5,339 bases of DNA from Gammaproteobacteria bacterium (lineage in GTDB: Bacteria > Pseudomonadota > Gammaproteobacteria > Eutrophobiales > Eutrophobiaceae): contig VYCZ01000315.1 in assembly GCA_009843675.1 (NCBI GenBank), positions 1 to 5,339 of the forward strand, written 5' to 3'. The first letter of the stretch is position 1; each line of letters begins with the position of its first letter. Of this stretch, positions 1 through 5,339 are shown one piece after another. The notes under the pieces are model-generated. The model saw only the letters and a list, made by a program, of their open reading frames with translations. It did no database searches and was not told the origin of the DNA. Both the position numbers and the translations under genes were made by a program.

Positions 1-548
1 TTGACGAACATGGGATTGAGTATCTTGTCCCTGAACTCGCCTGAGAACCTGCCGAAGTTGAGAAGGGCGCCCATGCTGACGTAGTTGTAAGGGGTGAGCG
101 CGTTGAGCAGGCGCGACCTGGACCGGTTGAGCCGGCCGAACCGTTTCAGGCGCCTGAGCAGTTTCTGGAACTTCCTGATCTCCGGTTGCAACTGCCGCCT
201 GATGTCGGAATCGAAATCGTGCGCGTAGGTGCCGCCGCGGTACTTCACGCTGTAACTGAACCGGGTATCGACCAGGTCGATACCGTGCTGCTGCATGAAC
301 AGGAGGATATGATGGTATACCGAGGGAATGCACGCGGTGACGGAAATATCGAACGGGATGGAGGACCCGTCATCCTGCGGCATGTCAACGGTCACGGCGT
401 TGCCGCCGACCCGGGACTGCGCTTCGTACAGCCGGAAATCGAACCGGTCCGGGTGCCGGTGCAAGGCCCAGGCAACCCCGAGGCCCGAAACTCCGGCGCC
501 GATGATGGCGATTTTTTTCGGCCCGTCCATGCCTGCGGATTCACTCAT
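1..548 (-). CDS. FAD-dependent oxidoreductase, COG2907/amine-oxidase type, N-terminal part (partial)
   Basis: The gene reads leftward from an ATG at 548-546 and leaves the window after 182 codons with no stop. The protein opens with a dinucleotide-binding Rossmann motif: strand KKIAIIGAGVSGL (residues 11-23, GxGxxG at 17-22), an acidic residue E42 ending the second strand (RLYEA), then SRVGGN (45-50), the usual GG motif of FAD enzymes. The following stretch (FDISVTACIPSVYHHILLFM, then TRFSYSVKYRGGTYAHDF) resembles predicted NAD/FAD-binding proteins of COG2907, related to flavin amine oxidases, phytoene desaturases and protoporphyrinogen oxidases. A very basic segment follows (about residues 125-147). 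The substrate-binding C-terminal half lies outside the window. M7 (ATG at 530-528) is an alternative start only four residues before the KKIAIIG strand. It is transcribed divergently from the sterol operon, so a role in sterol or isoprenoid metabolism is suggested only by position. The FAD-binding call is firm; the substrate is unknown. Confidence 0.82.
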   Translation of the reverse strand, partial: MSESAGMDGPKKIAIIGAGVSGLGVAWALHRHPDRFDFRLYEAQSRVGGNAVTVDMPQDDGSSIPFDISVTACIPSVYHHILLFMQQHGIDLVDTRFSYSVKYRGGTYAHDFDSDIRRQLQPEIRKFQKLLRRLKRFGRLNRSRSRLLNALTPYNYVSMGALLNFGRFSGEFRDKILNPMFV

Positions 549-570
549 GCCTGCTACTCTAAAGAATTAA

Positions 571-613
571 GGGGTCAGAGTAAAATTTCTGACGAAATTC
601 TTACTCCGACCCC
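571..613. repeat. REP-like imperfect palindrome (RAYT/IS200-type repeat)
   Basis: Left arm ggggtcagagtaaaattt (571-588) pairs with right arm aaattcttactccgacccc (595-613) across the six-base loop ctgacg. The stem is 6 bp, one A/C mismatch, 6 bp, a one-base bulge (C600) and 5 bp. From memory, the GGGGTCAGAGT...ACTCxGACCCC signature is a common dispersed repeat in gammaproteobacterial and environmental genomes, often near REP-associated Y1 transposases; no transposase is present here. It sits 22 bases upstream of the divergent FAD gene's start and 23 bases before the operon's -35 box. It therefore lies upstream of both genes and is unlikely to be an ordinary terminator. It could act as an insulator or mRNA-end structure for the FAD gene. 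The palindrome is certain; the family assignment is recognition, not search. Confidence 0.72.
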
Positions 614-636
614 GAGACTTCCGCCAATCCTGCGGG

Positions 637-665
637 TTGACAAGCCTATGATTTTTCGATACAAT
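637..665 (+). promoter_or_regulatory. Near-consensus sigma-70 promoter for the sterol operon
   Basis: A perfect -35 hexamer TTGACA (637-642) is followed by a 17-base, AT-rich spacer and a -10 hexamer TACAAT (660-665), five of six matches to TATAAT. Transcription would start near 671-673, giving a leader of about 140 bases before the first operon gene at 811. Optimal spacing and 11 of 12 consensus positions make this the best promoter candidate in the window. It is directed into the sdmB-sdmA-reductase-cyp51 operon. Its strength suggests housekeeping expression; I see no clear operator palindrome over it. Confidence 0.75.
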
Positions 666-810
666 ATGCCGAAGTTTTGAACAGTCAGTACCGGTTCAGA
701 GTCCCCCTGATAATAACGCGTGAAGCTGAAACAAGAACCTTGAAACGCGAGCCGCAAAACCGTAACAGACCAAACCCGGAAGCAGACCGACTTTATCATT
801 AGAGTATCAA
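666..810 (+). other. Untranslated leader of the sterol operon
   Basis: This stretch lies between the predicted promoter and the first operon gene. It holds no convincing ORF and no recognisable riboswitch. The only structures I find are short: tgaac (678-682) can pair with gttca (694-698), and ggttc (693-697) with gaacc (735-739), mutually exclusive pairings of about 5 bp. The hexamer aacgcg occurs twice (715-720, 744-749). The ribosome-binding site before 811 is weak (agag at 801-804). The region is A-rich in its last part, which could leave the start codon unstructured. The boundaries depend on the promoter call. Confidence 0.45.
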
Positions 811-1974
811 ATGGCATTGGGATCAAGCACACCTGAGGACGCATCGGCAGCACCCGTTTTCCTGACCGGCTCGGCCGGACACGTGGGCGCGAACCTGTTG
901 CGCCGGCTGCTGGACGGCGGCGTCCGGGTGCGGGTGCTGCTGAGGCACGAGGACAATAACGAAGGGCTGGAAGGCCTCGATGTCGAACGCGTGTACGGCG
1001 ATATCCGGGATTTGAATGACACCCGGCGCGCGCTTGAGGGCTGCCAGGGCGTCTACCACGTCGCGGCGCTGATCTCGACCATCGAGGGCAACCGGGCCCA
1101 TCGCCGCAACGTGTTCGAGTGCAACGTTGTCGGCACCCGCAACGTGCTGCAGGCAGCGCGGGAAGCGGAAGCAGGACGGGTGGTGGTGACAGGCTCGTTC
1201 AGCGCGGTCGGATACGACCTGGACAATCCGTCCGCGCCCAGCAACGAGACGATGCAGTTCTACCCCATGGAGCGCACCATGCCCTACGAGCGCAGCAAGT
1301 CACTCGTCGAGAACGAGTGCTGGCGCGCCGCGGCGACAGGACAGGATGTCGTGGTCGCCACCTGCTGTGCGGTGGTCGGGGGGAATGACTACTTCCCTTC
1401 GCGCCTGGGCAGGACCCTGTGCGACTATACCAACGGCAAACTCCGCGCCTACATCGACGGCGGTTTCGAGTTTGTCGCGGCCAGGGATATCGTAGAAGGG
1501 CACCTGTTGTGCATGCACAAGGGACGCTCGGGGGAAAAGTATATCTTCAGCAGCGAATACAAGACCATCTCCGGGATCCTGGACCTGTTCGAGGAGGTTT
1601 CAGGCGTTGCGCGACCCGCGCGGCAAATTCCGTCTCCCCTGATGCTTGTCTTCTCGGAGGTGGCGAGTTTTTACCTGAGCCGGTTTCACCCGGACTTTCC
1701 GCAACGCTTCACCCCGGGCGCCATCCGCCTGTTGCGCAAGCGCCTGCACGCCGACACGGGCAAGGCGAGGCGGGAGCTCGGCTACCGGCCGACCGGCATC
1801 CGCGCCGCGGTGCACGAGGCCTACGCGTTTCACTACCACCAGCGCAAGGTGATCACGAACCCGGAGGCAAAACGCCCGAGCCTGAACGGTACGGGACAGG
1901 ATACCACCAGGGAAGGGGAGGACCTCATGCCGGCACAGGGTGTACAGGCAGCTTCCGAAGCGGGTCCGGAATGA
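811..1974 (+). CDS. sdmB: SdmB-like NAD(P)-dependent sterol dehydrogenase (3-beta-HSD/epimerase family)
   Basis: This 387-residue protein is an extended short-chain dehydrogenase of the 3-beta-hydroxysteroid dehydrogenase/NAD-dependent epimerase family. The nucleotide-binding motif TGSAGHVG (residues 19-26) follows strand PVFL. GDIRD lies at 63-67, the active-site segment VVVTGSFSAVG contains the probable catalytic Ser129, and the YxxxK pair is Tyr159 and Lys163 in YERSK. The C-terminal domain is the usual substrate domain, followed by a polar tail (about 350-387) with no recognised fold. In bacterial C-4 demethylation the family partner of SdmA oxidises the 3-hydroxyl, allows loss of the C-4 carboxyl and restores the 3-alcohol; that role is inferred from its place beside a Rieske oxygenase, a sterol reductase and CYP51. 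It is the first operon gene and its stop overlaps the sdmA start by four bases (ATGA). On its own the sequence could also be a hopanoid- or sugar-type epimerase; the neighbours argue against that. Confidence 0.85.
   Translation: MALGSSTPEDASAAPVFLTGSAGHVGANLLRRLLDGGVRVRVLLRHEDNNEGLEGLDVERVYGDIRDLNDTRRALEGCQGVYHVAALISTIEGNRAHRRNVFECNVVGTRNVLQAAREAEAGRVVVTGSFSAVGYDLDNPSAPSNETMQFYPMERTMPYERSKSLVENECWRAAATGQDVVVATCCAVVGGNDYFPSRLGRTLCDYTNGKLRAYIDGGFEFVAARDIVEGHLLCMHKGRSGEKYIFSSEYKTISGILDLFEEVSGVARPARQIPSPLMLVFSEVASFYLSRFHPDFPQRFTPGAIRLLRKRLHADTGKARRELGYRPTGIRAAVHEAYAFHYHQRKVITNPEAKRPSLNGTGQDTTREGEDLMPAQGVQAASEAGPE
1913..1929 (+). promoter_or_regulatory. Strong Shine-Dalgarno and in-frame ATG inside the 3' end of sdmB
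   Basis: The sequence aaggggagga (1913-1922) is followed five bases after its GGAGG core by an ATG at 1927, in the sdmB reading frame (Met373). It is a better ribosome-binding site than the one before sdmB or sdmA. Initiation here would translate only MPAQGVQAASEAGPE and stop at 1972-1974, inside the ATGA that starts sdmA. A plausible job is loading ribosomes that then re-initiate at sdmA, whose own upstream sequence (about 1955-1970) has only a poor Shine-Dalgarno. It may instead be a relic of an earlier sdmA start. Confidence 0.45.
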
Positions 1975-3071
1975 GCGGGACGCAGGCTTCGCCGCCCGGC
2001 TTCGAACAGGCCGCCAACCTGCGCCAGCAGGCGCGCGCCGCGGGCATGGACCCGGATTACTGGTACGCGGTGGAAGAGGTGCGCCGGGTCAAGCCGGGCG
2101 CGGTGGTCGAGGTCGTTTTCTGGAAACGTTCCATTGCCCTGTTCCGGGGGAAGGACGGTTCGTTTCATGCGCTCGAGAACCGTTGCGCCCATCGCCAGAT
2201 CAAACTCTCGCTGGGCAACGTGAGAGACTGCCGGCTGGTGTGCGCCTATCACGGCTGGGAGTACGATGAAAACGGGCGCTGTGTCGCGACCGCCCACGAC
2301 CGCCTCGGACAGGACCTCCCGAATGTCTCTCTCCGGACCTACCCGGTAAAGGTCCGTTACGGCCTGGTCTGGCTGTTCCCGGGAGACCCGGCGCAGGCAG
2401 AGGCGCGCGGGATCCCGGACATTCCCGAACTCGAAGGTCCCGACCGCTGGGCCTGTGTGCCGCTGACCTTCACCTGCTCGGCCCACCACTCTATGGTGAT
2501 CGACAACGTGAGCGACTTCACCCATGCCTGGCTGCACCGCCGCTACCGTCCTTTCGAAGAAGGCGCGGTCCTCACCCGTTGTGAAACCGTCGGTGACGAC
2601 GTGCACCTGGCTTACGATACCAGGGTCGGGCGCGGGCGCATCTCCGGACTGTTTGTCGATCACAAGCGCATCCGCACCAATCACATGGATCTCTGCTTTC
2701 AATACCCCTACCAGTGGTCGAACACCGATGACGAGATAAAACACTGGCTTTTTGTGCTGCCAATTGACGAGCGCACTACCCGGAACTTCTTCCTGTTCTA
2801 CTTCAAGTCGCTGAAGATCCCGTTGCTGCCCTTGCGCATTCCCCGTATCGCCATGACCACGGTTTTGAAGATATCGAACCGCGTGCTCATCGGCCCGTTG
2901 CTCAACCAGGACCGGTTTGCCGTGGAAGCGGAGCAGGAGGGTTACGAGAAGCACTGGGAAGCCCGTCCCATCGAGTTCAACCCGGTGGTCCAGGCTTTTC
3001 AGAGCGTGACCGTTCGCAAGTGGCGGGAGTACCTGGCGCGCGCGGCGGAGAACGGGAATGCCGCTGTCTGA
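1971..3071 (+). CDS. sdmA: SdmA-like Rieske non-heme iron sterol C-4 methyl oxygenase
   Basis: This 366-residue protein has an N-terminal Rieske [2Fe-2S] domain with ligands Cys72, His74, Cys91 and His94 (CAH, 16 residues, then CAYHGW). The catalytic domain follows: VIDNVSDFTHAWLH holds the bridging Asp182 and the iron ligands His185 and His189. The third ligand is probably Asp314 in LNQDRF. The two histidines are three residues apart, where four is usual. Such oxygenases use O2 and electrons from a separate ferredoxin/reductase. In the SdmA/SdmB system the oxygenase converts a C-4 methyl of the sterol stepwise to a carboxyl group. The start at 1971 is chosen because it forms the ATGA overlap with sdmB and lies about 30 residues before the conserved YWYAVEEV segment; the frame stays open further upstream, but that part is sdmB read out of frame. 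The substrate is inferred from the operon. Without it, this would be a generic Rieske monooxygenase. Confidence 0.86.
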   Translation: MSGTQASPPGFEQAANLRQQARAAGMDPDYWYAVEEVRRVKPGAVVEVVFWKRSIALFRGKDGSFHALENRCAHRQIKLSLGNVRDCRLVCAYHGWEYDENGRCVATAHDRLGQDLPNVSLRTYPVKVRYGLVWLFPGDPAQAEARGIPDIPELEGPDRWACVPLTFTCSAHHSMVIDNVSDFTHAWLHRRYRPFEEGAVLTRCETVGDDVHLAYDTRVGRGRISGLFVDHKRIRTNHMDLCFQYPYQWSNTDDEIKHWLFVLPIDERTTRNFFLFYFKSLKIPLLPLRIPRIAMTTVLKISNRVLIGPLLNQDRFAVEAEQEGYEKHWEARPIEFNPVVQAFQSVTVRKWREYLARAAENGNAAV

Positions 3072-4161
3072 GGAGCGCCTGCTAGCATCCGCATTGTCGC
3101 CCGGCGCCGTGCTGGAGGCGGCAGCGCTGTTGCTGGTGTTCGTCGGCGTCCTGTTCCTGGGTTCGATGGCGCTGCCGGGGACCCGTATCGAAGGGCCGCA
3201 GGTTGACGGGAAGTCACGGACCTACAGGCTCATCGGCCTGGCCCTGTTCCTGGCGACCATGGTTGTGATGGCTCTTGCCCACGTCTCCGGCTGGTTCTCG
3301 CTGTCGGCGCTGCATACCCGGTTTGCCGCCTTGTTCGTGGCGGCGAATGTATTCTCGTTTGCGCTTTCCGGACTGTTGTACTGGCGCGGCGCCCGTGCGC
3401 AGGAGGCAGCGCCGGGATTCTGGCGGGGTTTCTTCTTCGGGCGGGATCTCAGCCCGGCCTGGTTCGGGGTGGACCTGAAAATGTTCAGTTACCGCCCTTC
3501 GCTCATCGGCCTGGCGCTGTTCAACGCATCGTTTGCCGTGGCGCAGTACGAAACCTATGGCGGGCTGACCCCGGCAATGGCGCTGTACCAGGTCTTCACT
3601 TTCCTGTACGTGCTCAATTACTTCCAGTTCGAACACGGCATGGTCCATACCTGGGACCTGATCAGCGAGCGTTTCGGATGGATGCTGGTCTGGGGAGACT
3701 ATGTGCTGGTGCCGTTTTTCTATTGCCTCGCCGGCTGGTGGTTGATCGATGCACCGGCAGAGCCGCTGTCCCTGCCGGCGGCCGGCGCGATCGTCCTGCT
3801 GTTCATTCTCGGTTTCTGGCTGTTCCGCGGCGCCAACGAACAAAAGCACCGCTTCAAGCGCGACCCCGGGGCCACGATCTGGGGGCAACCCGCCCGGTCC
3901 CTGGACGGCCGCCTGCTGGTCTCCGGGTTCTGGGGCATTGGCCGGCATCTCAACTATACCGGCGAGATCTGTATCTACCTCGCGTTCGCGCTGACCACCG
4001 GGTTTGCATCCTGGGTCCCTTACCTGCTGCCCGCGTGGCTGGCGTGCCTGTTGTGGCATCGCTCGAAGCGCGATGAGCGCCGCTGCCGCGCCAAGTACGG
4101 CGAACTGTGGTGGCGCTACAAGCAGCGGGTGCGTTATTCAATGCTGCCGTACGTCTATTGA
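3058..4161 (+). CDS. ERG4/ERG24-family integral-membrane sterol reductase (probable C-14 reductase)
   Basis: This 367-residue, strongly hydrophobic protein has about eight predicted membrane segments (roughly 20-40, 57-76, 84-108, 147-165, 175-192, 208-230, 240-257 and 303-333). Family landmarks appear in order: GVDLKMFSYRPSLIG (137-151), the ERFGWMLVWGDYVLVPFFY block (204-222), NEQKHRFKRDP (260-270), FWGIGRHLNYTGE (291-303) and the C-terminal RDERRCRAKYG with closing MLPYVY. These line the NADPH and sterol site in ERG4/ERG24/DHCR7 enzymes; a methanotroph homologue (MaSR1) has a known structure. Directly before cyp51, reduction of the double bond left by C-14 demethylation is the simplest role. 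However, RHLNY lacks the proline of typical C-14 reductases (RHPNY), and the chain is about 60 residues shorter than MaSR1, so another ring or side-chain double bond is possible. The ATG overlaps sdmA by 14 bases and has GGAG at 3047-3050, seven bases upstream. Confidence 0.88.
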   Translation: MPLSEERLLASALSPGAVLEAAALLLVFVGVLFLGSMALPGTRIEGPQVDGKSRTYRLIGLALFLATMVVMALAHVSGWFSLSALHTRFAALFVAANVFSFALSGLLYWRGARAQEAAPGFWRGFFFGRDLSPAWFGVDLKMFSYRPSLIGLALFNASFAVAQYETYGGLTPAMALYQVFTFLYVLNYFQFEHGMVHTWDLISERFGWMLVWGDYVLVPFFYCLAGWWLIDAPAEPLSLPAAGAIVLLFILGFWLFRGANEQKHRFKRDPGATIWGQPARSLDGRLLVSGFWGIGRHLNYTGEICIYLAFALTTGFASWVPYLLPAWLACLLWHRSKRDERRCRAKYGELWWRYKQRVRYSMLPYVY

Positions 4162-4169
4162 GGCCGGGC

Positions 4170-5339
4170 ATGGCATCCCGCTCCCACGACGCCGCAACCC
4201 TGTCTCCGGATCAGCCCGCGCCGCAGGCCGCGAAACCCGTACCCGAACTCTCGGGTAAATGGCCGTTGCTCGGTCACCTGCCGGAGTTTTACCGGGACCC
4301 GGTGTCGATGCTCGGCCGGGCCTGGCGCGAGCACGGCGACCTGGTGCGCTTCCGGCTCGGTCCCCGCGAGTTCTACCTGTTCACCGGACCCGAAGCCCAC
4401 GACTTTTATTTCAGGGCGCCGGAGGACCAACTGGAAGCCAGGGCCGTTTACGAGTTCACGGTGCCCATCTTCGGGCGCGGGGTGGCCTACGACGTCTCCC
4501 CGGACATCATGAGCGAGCAGCTCGGGTTCCTGTACCCGGCCCTGCGCGATGCCGCGATGCGCAGGTATGCCCGCATCATGTTCGAGGAGACAACGCTGTT
4601 CGCCGGCGCGCTGAGCGAGAGCGGAACCATCGACCTGCCCCACGCGCTGAACGAACTGACCGTCAAGATCGCCAGCCGCTGCCTCATTGGAGAAGAAGTC
4701 CGTGAGCAGGTGGATTCGGGTTTTGCCGAGGCGTACCACGACCTGCAGAACGGCATCAACGTGCTGGGATTTTTCCTCCCCAGGCTGCCAATCCCGGCGC
4801 ACCGGAGCCGTGACCGGGCGCGGCGCAAAATTGCCGGGATCTTCAGCCGGGTCATGGCGGCGCGCCGGCGTTCCGGGGCGGCGCCGGACGATTTCATGCA
4901 GGCGCTCATGCAGGCCAGTTACAAGGACGGCCGCGCGTTGAGCGATGAAGAGATTACCGGGATCCTGTTGACGGTGTTGTTCGCGGGCCAGCACACCAGC
5001 GCGGTGCTGGCGACCTGGACCGGCCTGGAACTGCTGCAGGCGGCCTCCTGCCTGGCGCAGGTACGGGACGAGATGCAGGACGTGTACCGGGAAGAAGGGG
5101 TCATGAGCCTCTCCGGCCTCAAGCAACAGGTGGCGCTGGAGAACGTCGTGCGCGAGTGCGAGCGGCTGCACCCGCCCTTGATACTGCTGATCCGCAAGGC
5201 GCTCAAACCGTTGTATTACGGAGATTATGTCGTTCCCGTCGGCGCCCTGGCGGTGGTGTCGCCGGCGGTCTCACACCGCCTGCCCCACCTGTTTACCGAC
5301 CCGGAGCGGTTCGCTCCGGAGCGTTTTGCTCCCCCCGCG
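4170..5339 (+). CDS. cyp51: Sterol 14-alpha-demethylase cytochrome P450 (CYP51), C-terminus missing
   Basis: The first 390 residues are present; the frame is still open at the window edge. CYP51 signatures are clear: the B'-region YEFTVPIFGRGVAYD (94-108) fits the family pattern YxxFxxPxFGxxVxYD, and the I-helix has AGQHTS (272-277), where the histidine is diagnostic of CYP51 and separates it from most other P450s. The K-helix ExxR is E329-R332 (ECERLHPP), and Arg385 lies in the second PERF. SPAVSHRLP also matches the family. The haem-binding cysteine loop should lie within about 20 residues beyond the edge. The N-terminus is Pro/Ala-rich and polar with no membrane anchor, as in other soluble bacterial CYP51s. 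The enzyme removes the 14-alpha methyl of lanosterol-type sterols in three O2-dependent steps. The ATG follows the reductase stop by eight bases; GAGG (4160-4163), overlapping that stop codon, is its Shine-Dalgarno. The redox partner is unseen; a C-terminal ferredoxin fusion, as in Methylococcus capsulatus, cannot be tested here. Confidence 0.93.
   Translation, partial: MASRSHDAATLSPDQPAPQAAKPVPELSGKWPLLGHLPEFYRDPVSMLGRAWREHGDLVRFRLGPREFYLFTGPEAHDFYFRAPEDQLEARAVYEFTVPIFGRGVAYDVSPDIMSEQLGFLYPALRDAAMRRYARIMFEETTLFAGALSESGTIDLPHALNELTVKIASRCLIGEEVREQVDSGFAEAYHDLQNGINVLGFFLPRLPIPAHRSRDRARRKIAGIFSRVMAARRRSGAAPDDFMQALMQASYKDGRALSDEEITGILLTVLFAGQHTSAVLATWTGLELLQAASCLAQVRDEMQDVYREEGVMSLSGLKQQVALENVVRECERLHPPLILLIRKALKPLYYGDYVVPVGALAVVSPAVSHRLPHLFTDPERFAPERFAPPA

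Noticed and set aside
571..613. Rho-independent terminator
   Set aside because: No downstream T-run in either direction, and the hairpin lies upstream of both divergent genes rather than after a coding end.
186..680. Open frame of 164 codons on the + strand
   Set aside because: It is antisense to the FAD-binding gene and runs through the palindrome and promoter; no domain is recognisable.
678..739. Riboswitch or attenuator in the operon leader
   Set aside because: Only 5-bp pairings with long loops and no known aptamer core; not enough to call.
1419..1970. Upstream in-frame extension of sdmA
   Set aside because: The frame is open, but the sequence is sdmB read in another frame. The ATGA junction at 1971 gives a natural Rieske N-terminus.
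1833..2954. Long open frame of 373 codons on the minus strand
   Set aside because: It lies antisense to sdmB/sdmA, has no recognisable domain and low-complexity composition, and the + strand genes carry clear catalytic motifs. It is a high-GC shadow.
3214..4059. Open frame of 281 codons on the minus strand
   Set aside because: Antisense to the membrane reductase; Gln/Arg/Glu-rich without motifs, as expected from the complement of hydrophobic codons.
4155..5171. Open frame of 338 codons on the minus strand
   Set aside because: Antisense to cyp51, whose signatures are unmistakable; its composition (many His, Arg, Gln, Pro) is typical of a reverse-strand shadow.

Overview
The window carries most of a bacterial sterol-tailoring locus. 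Four genes on the + strand form one tightly packed operon: an NAD(P)-dependent 3-beta-HSD/epimerase-type dehydrogenase (SdmB-like, 811-1974), a Rieske non-heme-iron oxygenase (SdmA-like, 1971-3071), a multi-pass ERG4/ERG24-family sterol reductase (3058-4161) and a sterol 14-alpha-demethylase cytochrome P450 (CYP51, from 4170, cut by the window edge at residue 390). Successive genes overlap by 4 and 14 bases, or are 8 bases apart, so they are almost certainly co-transcribed and probably translationally coupled.

Read as a pathway: CYP51 removes the C-14 methyl of a lanosterol-like product and leaves a C-14 double bond. The ERG24-type enzyme would reduce that bond with NADPH. SdmA would oxidise a C-4 methyl to the acid, and SdmB would carry out the C-3 dehydrogenation/decarboxylation and 3-keto steps of bacterial C-4 demethylation. 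Squalene monooxygenase and oxidosqualene cyclase, which make the substrate, are not in the window, nor is any ferredoxin or ferredoxin reductase for the two oxygenases.

Layout. Bases 1-548 hold the N-terminal 182 codons of a divergently transcribed FAD-dependent oxidoreductase of the COG2907/amine-oxidase type, running off the left edge. Bases 549-810 are non-coding. They contain an imperfect REP-like palindrome (571-613), a near-consensus sigma-70 promoter pointing at the operon (637-665) and a leader of about 140 bases. From 811 to the right edge the DNA is essentially all coding.

Organism. The sequence is GC-rich, has Shine-Dalgarno-type starts and compact operon structure, and the long antisense ORFs are high-GC shadows, so it is bacterial. 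SdmA/SdmB-type C-4 demethylation together with soluble CYP51 and a bacterial ERG24 homologue is best known from aerobic methanotrophic Gammaproteobacteria (Methylococcales). The REP-like palindrome also fits a gammaproteobacterium. Other sterol-making bacteria (myxobacteria, planctomycetes and others) cannot be excluded from this window alone.
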